From NCBI RefSeq assembly GCF_028882275.1, contig NZ_JARBUT010000007.1, positions 124,001 to 188,000 of the forward strand: a stretch of DNA of 64,000 nucleotides, read 5' to 3'. The stretch's first letter is position 1. Every line of letters begins with the position of its first letter. A program made the translations under genes and the position numbers. A model generated the notes under the pieces. That model was not told the origin of the DNA, searched no databases, and was given only the letters and a program-made list of their open reading frames with translations. Source of the DNA: Nocardiopsis sp. N85. GTDB lineage: Bacteria > Actinomycetota > Actinomycetes > Streptosporangiales > Streptosporangiaceae. Below, one piece after another: positions 15,163-23,387 of this stretch.

Positions 15163-15918
15163 CTACCCGTGGTCCGAGTCGGGCTCGGCGATGCCGTCCG
15201 AGGCCGCTTCGGGTTCGGTGTACAAGATCTCGCGGGCCTGCTCCGCGGCGCGTGCGATGCTCTCGCCGACGAAGTCGACGAAGCGGGCGACACCTTCCAA
15301 GCGGGCGGCGGCCCGGGTGGTGGGGCCCAGTACGAGAACGCCCTGCCGCACGGTCTCCACGAGCCGGGCGTGGGCACGGACGCTGGCGATCATCGACTGG
15401 TACCAGACCTCGTCGTCGACGGCGTAGCGTTCTCTGCGGCCCTCGTCGCGCTCTCGGCGAACGAGTCCCTGGCCCTCCAGGAACGCGATCGCTTTGGAAA
15501 CGGACGCCGGACTGACCTGTAGGCGCTGCACGAGTTCGGACGCGGTGAGGCTGCCCGCGTCGGTGGTGTAGAGCGACACCAGTACCCGGGCGGTCATCCT
15601 GGGCAGCCCCGATTGCTCGAAGACGGTGGTGAGCGCCTCCTCGAATCCGCGCACCGCCTCGGCGTCGCGCCCGTCGTCCTGCGAGGGCGCCTCCTGCCCC
15701 CGGGGCGCGGTCTTCCTGCGGCGGTGGGCACGGTGTTCGGTGGCGCGGTGGGCGATGTCGGCCCGGTAGACGGTGGGACCGCCGTTGCGCATCACCTCGC
15801 GCGTGATCGTCGAGGTGGGGCGCTCCAGCCTCCTGGCGATCTCCGCGTAGGCCAGGCCTTCGGCCAGTCCCGATGCGATCTGTCGGCGTTCGTCCTGGTC
15901 GAGCCTGCCTCCCGGCAT
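15163..15918 (-). CDS. GbsR/MarR-type regulator with extra N-terminal HTH
   Basis: The 251-residue protein has two DNA-binding parts. Residues about 3-48 ('GRLDQDERRQIASGLAEGLA', 'IARRLERPTSTITREVMRNG') look like the HTH_38 of IS30 transposases. Residues about 85-190 form a GbsR/MarR winged helix ('VFEQSGLPRMTARVLVSLYT', 'ELVQRLQVSPASVSKAIAFL'). It is divergent from the DUF4097 gene, and five ATTGCA-type motifs lie in the gap, so it most likely controls that gene and itself. This two-HTH layout is uncommon but seen in other actinobacteria. Confidence 0.82.
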   Translation of the reverse strand: MPGGRLDQDERRQIASGLAEGLAYAEIARRLERPTSTITREVMRNGGPTVYRADIAHRATEHRAHRRRKTAPRGQEAPSQDDGRDAEAVRGFEEALTTVFEQSGLPRMTARVLVSLYTTDAGSLTASELVQRLQVSPASVSKAIAFLEGQGLVRRERDEGRRERYAVDDEVWYQSMIASVRAHARLVETVRQGVLVLGPTTRAAARLEGVARFVDFVGESIARAAEQAREILYTEPEAASDGIAEPDSDHG

Positions 15919-15979
15919 CGCGGCCCCCTTCGTGGTCCATGGTCCGCAGTGTGGCCAGCATAGCGTTCAATTCCCATCT

Positions 15980-16103
15980 ATTGCAACGAGCAGAGCTGAT
16001 TCATTGCATTAGATTCACGACCATTGCAACAATTGAAAGTTCTCTACCTGCTAAAACAAAGATCAGTCGCAACAATCATGTTGCCCAATCTTTGAATGCA
16101 ACG
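15980..16103. promoter_or_regulatory. Cluster of ATTGCA(AC) motifs between GbsR and DUF4097 genes
   Basis: The unusually AT-rich gap contains ATTGCAAC at 15980 and 16023, ATTGCATT at 16003, an inverted pair GCAAC-N6-GTTGC at 16069-16084 and TGCAAC at 16097-16102. Repeated half-sites of one motif in a divergent promoter point to cooperative binding by the adjacent regulator. Confidence 0.6.
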
Positions 16104-16166
16104 TAGCGTTTCCATCATCAGAAACGGCGGGGCGAAGCGGACCCGCCACAGGAGAAGGAGCACGCC

Positions 16167-16838
16167 ATGCACACGTTCGACACCCCCGCCCCCGTCTCCG
16201 CCGCCCTGGAGATCCCCGCCGGGCGCATCCGGTTCATCGCCGCCGACCGGACCGACACCACGGTCCGGGTCCTGCCCGCCAACGCCTCCAAGGGCCGCGA
16301 CGTCAAGGCGGCCGAGCGGGTCACCGTCGCCTACGCCGACGGGGTCCTGCGGATCCAGGCCCCCGAGCCCGAGAACCGGCTCTTCGGCCCCGCCGGATCC
16401 GTCGAGGTCACCGTCCAACTGCCCGCCGGCTCCCGGATCGAGGCCAAGGCCGCCACCTCGGAGTTCCGGGGCGTCGGCCGCCTCGGAGACGTCTCCTTCG
16501 AAGCCGCCCAGGGCTCGGTCGAGCTCGACGAGACCGCGGGCGCGCACCTCGGCCTCCTGGACGGTGACGTCTCGGTCGGCCGCCTGGGCGGCCCCGCCCG
16601 GATCAGCACCCACAAGGGCGACATCGACATCACCGAGGCCGTGCGCGGCACGGTCGAGCTGCGCACCGAGTCCGGCCGGATCTCGGTCGGCGCCGCCCCC
16701 GGGGTCTCCGCGTCCCTGGACGCCGGCACCTCCTACGGCCGCATCCACAACACGCTCAACAACACCGACGGCGCGGACGCGGGCCTGAACATCCACGCGA
16801 CCACCTCCCACGGCGACATCACCGCCCGCGGCCTCTAG
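16167..16838 (+). CDS. DUF4097 family beta-strand repeat protein
   Basis: ATG 16167 has a GGAGAAGGAG site. The 223-residue protein has no signal peptide and consists of repeating short beta strands rich in Gly, Ser and Asp with alternation such as 'SRIEAKAATSEFRGVGRLGD', 'GDVSVGRLGGPARISTHKGD' and 'TSHGDITARGL', which is the DUF4097 (adhesin-like right-handed beta helix) pattern. The function of cytoplasmic members is unknown. They are often paired with the type of regulator encoded divergently here. Confidence 0.85.
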   Translation: MHTFDTPAPVSAALEIPAGRIRFIAADRTDTTVRVLPANASKGRDVKAAERVTVAYADGVLRIQAPEPENRLFGPAGSVEVTVQLPAGSRIEAKAATSEFRGVGRLGDVSFEAAQGSVELDETAGAHLGLLDGDVSVGRLGGPARISTHKGDIDITEAVRGTVELRTESGRISVGAAPGVSASLDAGTSYGRIHNTLNNTDGADAGLNIHATTSHGDITARGL

Positions 16839-16903
16839 CCGGTGGCCCGGCGATCCCGTCCGTCCCATCGCGTTCTCCCGCGGTTCCGAAGGAGCACACC
16901 ACC

Positions 16904-18067
16904 ATGACCAACGACCTCAACGACCAGGACCGACTCCCCCTGGCGACCACTGCGGCCACCGGAGCCCCCGACGCCGCCGGGCAGGAGCGCCCGGAACTAC
17001 AGAAGGCCATCGAGGAGGTCGTCGATCTCGGTTTCGTCGGGGTGCAGATGCGCGTGCACGACGAGCGGGGCACCTGGGTCGGCAGCGCCGGTGCGGCCGA
17101 GCCGGGCAAGGCCGCGAAGCCACCGACGGACGGACGGTTCCGGATCGGGAGCAACACCAAGACCTTCGTCGCGACCGTGGTGCTGCGACTGGTGGCCGAA
17201 GGTGGGATCGGGCTGGACGACCCGGTGGCCGACCACCTGCCCGGGTTCGGACTGGACCGGCGGATCACGGTGCGGATGCTGTTGCAGCACACCAGCGGGA
17301 TCTTCAACTTCACCGGTGAGTACTACGAGGACGGGACGTACGCGCCGGGGATCACCTGGGCGGGCCGGGAGTGGGTGGACCATCGGTTCGCGACCTACCG
17401 ACCGCAGGAACTGGTGGAACTCGCACTGTCGAAGCCGGCACGGTTCGAGCCGGGCGCGGGCTGGAGCTACTCCAACACCAACTACGTGCTGGCCGGGCTG
17501 CTGATCGAGAAGGTCACCGGTCGCTCGCTCGCCGAGGAGATGCGGCGTCTGATCCTGGAGCCGCTGGGCCTCTCGGGCACGGTGGTCCCGGGCACCGAGA
17601 CCGAGGTCCCCGAACCGCACGCCCACGCCTACTACCGGTACGAGGAGGACGGCAGGGAGAAGACGGTCGACGTCACCCGCCAGAACCCCTCCTGGATCTC
17701 CAGCGGCGGTGACATGATCTCGACCACTCAGGACCTGCACACGTTCATCTCCGCGCTGGTGGGGGGTGGGCTCCTGCCGGCCCCGCTGCTGGCCGAGATG
17801 TGCGGGCCGCACCCCGAGAGCGGCTACGGCCTGGGCGTGTTCGTACAGGAAGCGGGCCCCGACGGCGGCACCGTCATCACCCACAACGGCGGTATCGCGG
17901 GCCACGCGGGGCTGATGTACTGCTCGCCCGACGGCGGTAGGACCCTGACCGCCTCGCTGAACTACGTGGACGACGCCGACATGTCCCTGGCGGAGGCGTT
18001 CCAGAAGGCGACTCGAAGGCTCGTCGAGGAGGTGTTCGGCGGCATGGGGACCGAACCCGCACGGTAG
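16904..18067 (+). CDS. Serine hydrolase (class C beta-lactamase / D-Ala carboxypeptidase family)
   Basis: The 387-residue protein has the Ser-x-x-Lys motif as SNTK (83-86), the Tyr-Ser-Asn motif as YSN (189-191) and a 'HNGG' triad near residue 330 in place of KTG. This fits the beta-lactamase/transpeptidase fold of cytoplasmic or secreted esterases and D-aminopeptidases; no signal peptide is visible, so beta-lactam resistance is unlikely. AAGGAG precedes the ATG. It follows the DUF4097 gene by 65 bases and may share its promoter. Confidence 0.87.
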   Translation: MTNDLNDQDRLPLATTAATGAPDAAGQERPELQKAIEEVVDLGFVGVQMRVHDERGTWVGSAGAAEPGKAAKPPTDGRFRIGSNTKTFVATVVLRLVAEGGIGLDDPVADHLPGFGLDRRITVRMLLQHTSGIFNFTGEYYEDGTYAPGITWAGREWVDHRFATYRPQELVELALSKPARFEPGAGWSYSNTNYVLAGLLIEKVTGRSLAEEMRRLILEPLGLSGTVVPGTETEVPEPHAHAYYRYEEDGREKTVDVTRQNPSWISSGGDMISTTQDLHTFISALVGGGLLPAPLLAEMCGPHPESGYGLGVFVQEAGPDGGTVITHNGGIAGHAGLMYCSPDGGRTLTASLNYVDDADMSLAEAFQKATRRLVEEVFGGMGTEPAR

Positions 18068-18246
18068 GCGGGACCGGGCGTCTCGGGCCCGCACCCCTTG
18101 TCCGCCCCCTTCGTGCGGGTGACCGAGGGCTCGGTTCCGACCGTCGACGGGTCGACCGCCGCTGATCTCCCCTGTGGTGGGCACGCCGCCGGCCATCGGC
18201 TCCGGGAAGACGTCCTCCCCGCCGGAGACGTCCCGCGTGAGGTGGA

Positions 18247-19092
18247 TCAGTCGCGCTGCCAGCGGGCCTGGCAGAAGCAGTAGACGCCGTACAGGACCAC
18301 GCCGACGGCGACCGCGACCAGGGCGTAGGGGCCGACGGGCGTCTCGGAGAAGGACCGCAGGGTGCCGTCCAGTCCTTGGGCCTCGTCCTCGTCGAAGGTC
18401 CAGGCGGCCTGCACGAAGAAGACGCCGGCGGTGCCCAGGACCAGGCCGTGGGTGATGATGCCGGCGGTGCCGATCCACACGACCGCCGTGCGCACGGTGC
18501 GGGAGGCGCCGTCGAAGGTGAGGTCACGGGTGAAGCGCCGGGTCGCGCCCTTCCAGATCTGATAGCAGCCGACGCCGATGAGGGCCAGACCGATGAGCGC
18601 GATGAGCCAGCGGCCGAACGGCAGCGACATCAGCTGGGCGGTGAGCGATTCGGCCTGGCTGTCCTGGCTCTCCGGAGCGCCCCGGCCGAGCAGGAAGGTG
18701 ACGATGGCGAAGGTCAGCGCCGCGCAGGTGGCGGCCCGCACCGCGCCGGCGAGGCGCTTCTTGGCGTCGTCCTTCACCAGCAGGGCGAGCAGGACCTGCC
18801 ACAGGGTGAGGGCGGCCAGGCCCACGGCGACCACCCACAGGAGGATCGTCCCGACCTCACCCTGCGCGATGATCTGGAGGGCACCGCTGTTGTCGGCCTC
18901 CTCGCCGCCGGAGTCACCGAAGGCGATCCGCAGGGCGATGTAACCGATGATGAGGTAGATGAGGCCCCTGGCGGCGTACCCGATGCCGGCCAGGATCCGG
19001 AGCGATCTGCTGTGGGCCGCCTGCCGCCCGGCGCGTTCACCGTCTGCCTTCGCCTTGTGCGCGGAGCGCCGTGCCTTCGAGGAAGCGTTCAT
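18247..19092 (-). CDS. DUF1206 domain membrane protein
   Basis: The 281-residue protein from ATG 19092 begins with a basic tail ('KARRSAHKAKADGERAGRQA'), then three similar two-helix units: 'LAGIGYAARGLIYLIIGYIA', 'FGRWLIALIGLALIGVGCYQ' and 'WIGTAGIITHGLVLGTAGVF'. Three DUF1206 repeats with 'ARG...G' turns define the family. Function is unknown. An upstream in-frame ATG at 19134 adds only 14 residues and is less likely. Confidence 0.85.
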   Translation of the reverse strand: MNASSKARRSAHKAKADGERAGRQAAHSRSLRILAGIGYAARGLIYLIIGYIALRIAFGDSGGEEADNSGALQIIAQGEVGTILLWVVAVGLAALTLWQVLLALLVKDDAKKRLAGAVRAATCAALTFAIVTFLLGRGAPESQDSQAESLTAQLMSLPFGRWLIALIGLALIGVGCYQIWKGATRRFTRDLTFDGASRTVRTAVVWIGTAGIITHGLVLGTAGVFFVQAAWTFDEDEAQGLDGTLRSFSETPVGPYALVAVAVGVVLYGVYCFCQARWQRD

Positions 19093-19516
19093 AACGCACC
19101 GGTGCCCCCTGAAAAAGGGAGGAAACGGTATCAACGGGATAGGGCGGTGTTCGCCCTGTTCAGAGGGGTTCCGATGTCCGCCGTCCGCCCGCCCCTCGAC
19201 GCGCGTCCGACCCGAGACGCCGGGCCGGTGGCGCCCGTTGTCCGCCCCGGCACGACGGAAGCGGACACGGCCGGGAGTCGAACGGCATGGCCGACCGACT
19301 GGGCGACGGATTCGGGTCGGTGCCGCCGTTCACCCTGGCGGGGGAGCACGTCGAGGAGTCCCGCCGGGCCCTGGCCGACGTGTTCCCCGACGGTTCCCAC
19401 ATGGACACGGCGTCGGGGATCCTCCGGGATCGGGGGGTGGAGGTCGTCGAACGTCGACCGGGGTGCGAGGCCCCGCCCGCGGGCGCCGAGGCGCGGGGCG
19501 GGGCCTGCCGGCGATC
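19093..19516. other. Gene-poor stretch with a weak short frame
   Basis: A plus-strand frame from ATG 19287 could encode about 60 sensible residues ('VEESRRALADVFPDGSHMDT') but it runs into the opposite gene and has no recognised family. A hairpin occupies 19468-19506. The rest shows no feature I can support. Confidence 0.4.
19468..19506 (-). terminator. Hairpin downstream of minus-strand gene
   Basis: AGGCCCCGCC (19468-19477) is exactly complementary to 19497-19506, with a 19-base GC-rich loop that can pair further. It starts 11 bases after the stop of the minus-strand gene and probably ends its transcript. Confidence 0.6.
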
Positions 19517-19942
19517 TCAGACCCGGGTCATGGTGGAGGTGTATCCGCCACCTCCCGGGTAGACCCACTCGCCGACGACCGTGTCCCCATCGGGGCCGAA
19601 GACACCCTCGTAGTACGCCGGTCCGCCCTTGGCCCCGGCCCAGATGAACAGCGTGTCGCCGTCGAGCTCGTAGACGTGGTCGAAGGTGTTGCCCCAGGCG
19701 TCGTAGAACCGGGACACCACGTCCGCGCCGACCGGTTCGCCGAACGGGTGCAGGTTCCCGATGACCTCCAGACCGGTCACCGGTTCGCCGAACTGTGCGA
19801 GTTCCACGTGCTGGAGCAGGAAGAACCCTCCGGCCATCCACTCGTACCGCACGGTCCCCTCGGCTCCGCCGGTCACCGACCAGGTGCCGACCAGTCGGTC
19901 CAGCGCCGTGACCGCTCCGCTCGGTCGGATGTTCTCGTCCAT
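19517..19942 (-). CDS. DUF1579-like / lipocalin-fold protein
   Basis: ATG 19942 follows GAGGAGGA, giving 141 residues. The pattern 'LDRLVGTWSVTGGAEG', 'WMAGGFFLLQHVE', 'FYDAWGNTFDHVYELDGDTL' and a final 'YTSTMTRV' is typical of small beta-barrel DUF1579/heme-or-lipid-binding-like proteins. No enzymatic residues are obvious. It is divergent from the DUF998 gene, and both leaders are mirror images around a CRP-type site, so they should respond together. Confidence 0.75.
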   Translation of the reverse strand: MDENIRPSGAVTALDRLVGTWSVTGGAEGTVRYEWMAGGFFLLQHVELAQFGEPVTGLEVIGNLHPFGEPVGADVVSRFYDAWGNTFDHVYELDGDTLFIWAGAKGGPAYYEGVFGPDGDTVVGEWVYPGGGGYTSTMTRV

Positions 19943-19947
19943 CTCGT

Positions 19948-20089
19948 CCTCCTCGGGTGGGGTTGCACCGGTACCTCGTGGCCGACTCCCCCGCCTCGAC
20001 ACCCTGTCCATGTGATCCAGATCACATTCCTCGGAGGTCGAGATCCCCGAACCGGCCACGAGGTACCGGCGAGAACCCACCCGAGGAGG
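19948..20089. promoter_or_regulatory. Mirror-symmetric divergent promoter centred on a CRP-type site
   Basis: TGTGATCCAGATCACA (20011-20026) matches the TGTGA-N6-TCACA consensus of CRP/GlxR. Around its exact centre, 37-base arms 19948-19984 and 20053-20089 are inverted copies with about five mismatches, and they include both ribosome sites (GAGGAGG). An aligned CTCGAC block also matches between arms and centre. Both divergent genes thus have nearly the same leader. Confidence 0.8.
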
Positions 20090-20094
20090 ACCCC

Positions 20095-20742
20095 GTGACC
20101 GCCACAGCCCACACGACCACCCCCGTCGGCGTACGCCGTTCCACCGACCGTCTGCTGATCGCCGGGGCCCTCGCCGGCCCGCTCTTCTTCGCCTCGGTCG
20201 GCGTCCAGATGCTCACCCGCGAGGGCTTCGACATCACCCGACACCCGATCAGCCAACTGGCCACCGGCGACTCCGGCTGGATCCAGATCGCCACGTTCGT
20301 CCTGGCCGGCCTGGGCGTCCTCGCCCTGGCCGCCGGGACCGCCCGCACCCTCACCGAAGGACGTGGGCGACGTGCGCTGCCGATCCTGCTGGCGGTCTTC
20401 GGCCTCGGGTCGATCGCGTCCGGCCTGTTCACCATGGACCCCCAGTACGGGTTCCCCGTCGGCACCCCAGACGGTCCCGCCGCCCGAATGTCATGGCACG
20501 GCATCGCGCACTCGGCCGCGGCCGCCGTCGCCTTCGGCGCACTGGCCGTCGCCGCCATCGTGCTGACCGTCCGCCACGCCGGTCGCCGCGCCGTGCTGCC
20601 GGCCGTGCTCGGCGGAGCCGCCGCGCTCGTCCTGCTGCTGCCGATGTCGCCGGACCACATGAGCGTCCAGATCGCGGTGAACGGCCTGGTCGCCTTCGCC
20701 TGGACGACCGCGCTGGCCCTGTGGCTGCGCCGCTCGGTGTGA
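20095..20742 (+). CDS. DUF998 family membrane protein
   Basis: GTG 20095 lies 5 bases after GAGGAGG. The 215-residue protein has six hydrophobic segments and the family motifs 'FDITRHPISQLATGDSGW' and 'GLFTMDP', with a conserved histidine in 'MSWHGIAHS'. Function is unknown. It ends 43 bases before the DGPF-ECF sigma pair, which it may precede in one transcript. Confidence 0.88.
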   Translation: MTATAHTTTPVGVRRSTDRLLIAGALAGPLFFASVGVQMLTREGFDITRHPISQLATGDSGWIQIATFVLAGLGVLALAAGTARTLTEGRGRRALPILLAVFGLGSIASGLFTMDPQYGFPVGTPDGPAARMSWHGIAHSAAAAVAFGALAVAAIVLTVRHAGRRAVLPAVLGGAAALVLLLPMSPDHMSVQIAVNGLVAFAWTTALALWLRRSV

Positions 20743-20785
20743 ACCGGACTACCTTGGACCACCCACGATCCGTGCGAGGAAGACG

Positions 20786-21157
20786 ATGAGATATCTGCTC
20801 CTGGGTCACACACCCGCCGACGACTGGGACCCGGCGTCCGCCGACACCCCCTCGGAGGACGCCCTGACCGCCTTCGCCACCTACCAGCGGCTCGAACGCG
20901 AACTGCTCGACAGCGGCGAACTCGTCGCGAGCGAGGGCCTGGGGCACCCGGCCGTCAGCACCACCGTCCGCAGAACCTCCGACGGCGTGGTGGCCACCGA
21001 CGGCCCGTTCGTCGAACTCAAGGAGGTCCTGGCCAGCTTCGCGATCATCGACGTGTCCGGCCACGAACGCGCCGTCGAGATCGCCTCCCGGATCGTCGAG
21101 GCCCTCGGGGAGCCGATCGAGATCCGACCGATCATGGGCGAGGACTTCACGGCGTGA
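20786..21157 (+). CDS. DGPF (YciI-like) domain protein
   Basis: The 123-residue protein has the YCII fold and the diagnostic DGPF tetrad in 'VVATDGPFVELKEVLASF'. The first strand is 'MRYLLLG'. DGPF proteins occur next to ECF42-type sigma factors and are thought to be involved in their signalling or output. The stop overlaps the sigma gene start (GTGA), a strong sign of coupling. Confidence 0.9.
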   Translation: MRYLLLGHTPADDWDPASADTPSEDALTAFATYQRLERELLDSGELVASEGLGHPAVSTTVRRTSDGVVATDGPFVELKEVLASFAIIDVSGHERAVEIASRIVEALGEPIEIRPIMGEDFTA

Positions 21158-22407
21158 ACGCGGACATCGAGCACCTGCTGCGCACCGAGGCGCCGCAGGT
21201 GCTCGGCGCACTGGTGCGGCGCTTCGGACGTTTCGACCTCGCCGAGGACGCGGTACAGGAAGCGCTCCTGGTCGCGAGCCGGACCTGGGCCGACGACGGC
21301 GTCCCGGACGAACCGCGCGCCTGGCTGATCCGGATCGGCTATCGGAGGATGGTGGACCTGCTGCGCTCCGACCGGGCCCGCCGGGAGCGCGAGCAGCGCA
21401 TCGGCGCCGCCGAACTCGTCATGGGGGAACCGGACCGCCGGCCGGCCCCCGCCCGGGAGAACGACGACAGCCTCACCCTGGTGCTGTTGTGCTGCCACCC
21501 CGTGTTGAGCACCACCTCGCAGGTGGCGCTCACCCTGCGCGCGGTGGGCGGATTGACCACGGTCGAGGTCGCCCGCGCGTACGGGACGACCGAGGCGACC
21601 ATGGGGACGCGCATCAGCCGTGCCAAGCAACGCCTGGACCGCGAGGGCGTTCGCTTCGCCCCGCCGACCGACGCCGACCGGGACGACCGGATGGCCGCCG
21701 TGACGCAGGTGCTCTACCTGATCTTCAACGAGGGTCACACGGCCGGCGCGGGCGACGACCTGGTCCGCGTCGACCTGAGCCGTGAGGCGATCCGGCTGAC
21801 CCGCATGCTGCACGCGCTCCGGCCCGACGACGCCGAGGTGACCGGTCTTCTCGCGTTGATGCTGCTCACCGGATCGAGGCGGGCCGCACGCGTCGGCGAT
21901 GACGATGAACTGGTGCCGCTGGACGAGCAGGACCGGACGCTGTGGGATCGCGGGCTGATCCGCGAGGGCACCGGGTTGATCGACGCCGCCTGGGACCGCC
22001 GGGAGGTGGGCCCGTACCGGTTGCAGGCGGCGATCGCCGCCGTGCACGCCACCGCCGGAGCACCGGAGGAGACCGACTGGCCCCGGATCGCGACGCTGTA
22101 CCTCTGGCTGGAAAGGCTCGCCCCGACCGCTCCGGTGCGACTGAGCCGGGTGGTCGCGGTGGCCCGCGCCTACGGGCCGCATCGGGGCCTGGCCCTGTTG
22201 GACGACCTCAACCGACGCCACGGGGTGGACCGGGATCCGCTGACCCGGCGGCGACAGCTCGCGGTGCGCGCCCACCTGCTGGAGATGACCGGCGACGGGG
22301 AGGCCGCGGCGGATGCGTACCGTCGGGCGGCCGACCTGACGGCCAACCGGGTCGAGGAGAGGTACCTGCGCGACCGGGCCCGCCGCGCGGAGATCACCGG
22401 CCGCTGA
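21154..22407 (+). CDS. ECF42-type RNA polymerase sigma factor with C-terminal extension
   Basis: The 417-residue protein contains sigma region 2 ('VQEALLVASRTWADDGVPDE' to 'LLRSDRARRERE') and region 4 ('LTLRAVGGLTTVEVARAYGT', 'RISRAKQRLD'), then about 230 residues of helical repeats ('LFNEGHTAGAGDDLV', 'ARAYGPHRGLALLDDLNRRH'). A long TPR-like tail and an adjacent DGPF gene are the signature of the ECF42 group. No anti-sigma factor gene is next to it, consistent with control through the extension. Confidence 0.92.
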   Translation: MNADIEHLLRTEAPQVLGALVRRFGRFDLAEDAVQEALLVASRTWADDGVPDEPRAWLIRIGYRRMVDLLRSDRARREREQRIGAAELVMGEPDRRPAPARENDDSLTLVLLCCHPVLSTTSQVALTLRAVGGLTTVEVARAYGTTEATMGTRISRAKQRLDREGVRFAPPTDADRDDRMAAVTQVLYLIFNEGHTAGAGDDLVRVDLSREAIRLTRMLHALRPDDAEVTGLLALMLLTGSRRAARVGDDDELVPLDEQDRTLWDRGLIREGTGLIDAAWDRREVGPYRLQAAIAAVHATAGAPEETDWPRIATLYLWLERLAPTAPVRLSRVVAVARAYGPHRGLALLDDLNRRHGVDRDPLTRRRQLAVRAHLLEMTGDGEAAADAYRRAADLTANRVEERYLRDRARRAEITGR

Positions 22408-23041
22408 CCGCGCGCCCGCGGGCGGGGTCGATCAGCACCGCCACCAGGTCGGCGAGCGCGAGCGCGTCCTCGGGGTCGTCGGCGTGGCGTACCGGACGGC
22501 GGATCGGCCCCACCTGGTCCAAGGCCACGCCCTCCCGGGCCAGGACGAAGACCAGCGTGAGGAAGGCCGACCGACCGTTCCCGTCCTCGAACGGGTGGAA
22601 GAAGCACACGTCCAGGTACGCGCGGGCCGCGCGGGAGGCCGGCGGCGTCCCCGGTTCGTCGCTCTGGGCTAGGCACTCCGCGAAACGGATCGGCAGGTCG
22701 GGCCACGCCCCGTAGCGTTCACGGCCGCCCTTGGCGAACGCCGCTCCGGTGCGGAACGGTGCCGGACGCCCCAGGACACGGCGCTGCCAACCGGCGAGCA
22801 GTGCGAAGGTCGGGCGGGCCTCGGAGGCGGCGTCGGCGCGGACCCGCGCGAGCGCCTCCGACATCCCCTCCGCCCGTTGTGGCGACCGGGCGTGGTCGTG
22901 GGTACGGATGTCATGCTCCGCACCATCCCGGACCGGGACGAACTCCCCCTCAGAGGTCTCGACCGGGCGCGCCTCACCCCAGGGCACCGACTCGCGCACC
23001 GCGAGCCACGTCCTGAGGTGATCAGTACCGTTCGGGGTCAC
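22394..23041 (-). CDS. Fic/DOC family protein with altered active-site motif
   Basis: GTG 23041 lies inside the end of the upstream gene, giving 215 residues. The Fic core has HPFEDGNGR (149-157), so the catalytic His149 and the anion-binding loop are present, but the second arginine of HxFx(D/E)GNGRxxR is Phe160 here. That residue holds the nucleotide phosphates in AMP-transferases, so classical AMPylation may be impaired. No inhibitory (S/T)xxxE(G/N) motif is visible. It overlaps the ECF42 stop by 14 bases on the opposite strand. Confidence 0.85.
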   Translation of the reverse strand: MTPNGTDHLRTWLAVRESVPWGEARPVETSEGEFVPVRDGAEHDIRTHDHARSPQRAEGMSEALARVRADAASEARPTFALLAGWQRRVLGRPAPFRTGAAFAKGGRERYGAWPDLPIRFAECLAQSDEPGTPPASRAARAYLDVCFFHPFEDGNGRSAFLTLVFVLAREGVALDQVGPIRRPVRHADDPEDALALADLVAVLIDPARGRAVSGR

Positions 23042-23378
23042 CGGGCTCCACCGGCCCGCCGCCCGGTTCGTCTTCGTCGAGCGCCCAGCGCCATCCCGTG
23101 GCCCACCGCCCGAACCGTTCCACCAGGGCGGCGGTCATGGCGTCGGTCCAGACGCCGCCGTCCTCGGAACGTCGGACGTCCGGTTCCCCGGGACCGGCGG
23201 AGACGGACGGAGGTGTGGGGATCCGTCCGACGGTGACGAGCCCGCGTACGACCTCCGAAGCGGTGCCGGGGTCGAACGGATGGCGGAGCGGGTCGACCTC
23301 GTCCCAGGACAGGTCGTGGGGCCACGGCCCGCGATCGATCTTCACCGCCTCGGGGTTCCACGGTGCCCGACCGCGCAC
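23022..23378 (-). CDS. Small acidic protein of unknown function upstream of fic
   Basis: Starting at GTG 23378 it encodes 118 residues with six tryptophans ('RGPWPHDLSW', 'FGRWATGWRWALDEDEPGGG') and an acidic tail. No known domain is recognised and no AlphaInh (VbhA) motif is found. It ends 20 bases inside the fic gene, so the two are translated together; this makes a Fic partner or antitoxin one possibility. It begins 9 bases after the OmpA-type gene. Confidence 0.6.
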   Translation of the reverse strand: MRGRAPWNPEAVKIDRGPWPHDLSWDEVDPLRHPFDPGTASEVVRGLVTVGRIPTPPSVSAGPGEPDVRRSEDGGVWTDAMTAALVERFGRWATGWRWALDEDEPGGGPVEPGDPERY

Positions 23379-23387
23379 GCCGGGAGG

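Noticed and set aside
14956..15522. Frame starting MCAWKFAEAAAEAG
   Set aside because: The first 45 codons look coding, but the frame overlaps the GbsR-type gene by over 350 bases; kept only as a possible broken gene in the intergenic entry.
19287..19562. Possible gene between DUF1206 and the CRP-controlled gene
   Set aside because: Runs 46 bases into the opposite gene and across its terminator; no recognisable product.
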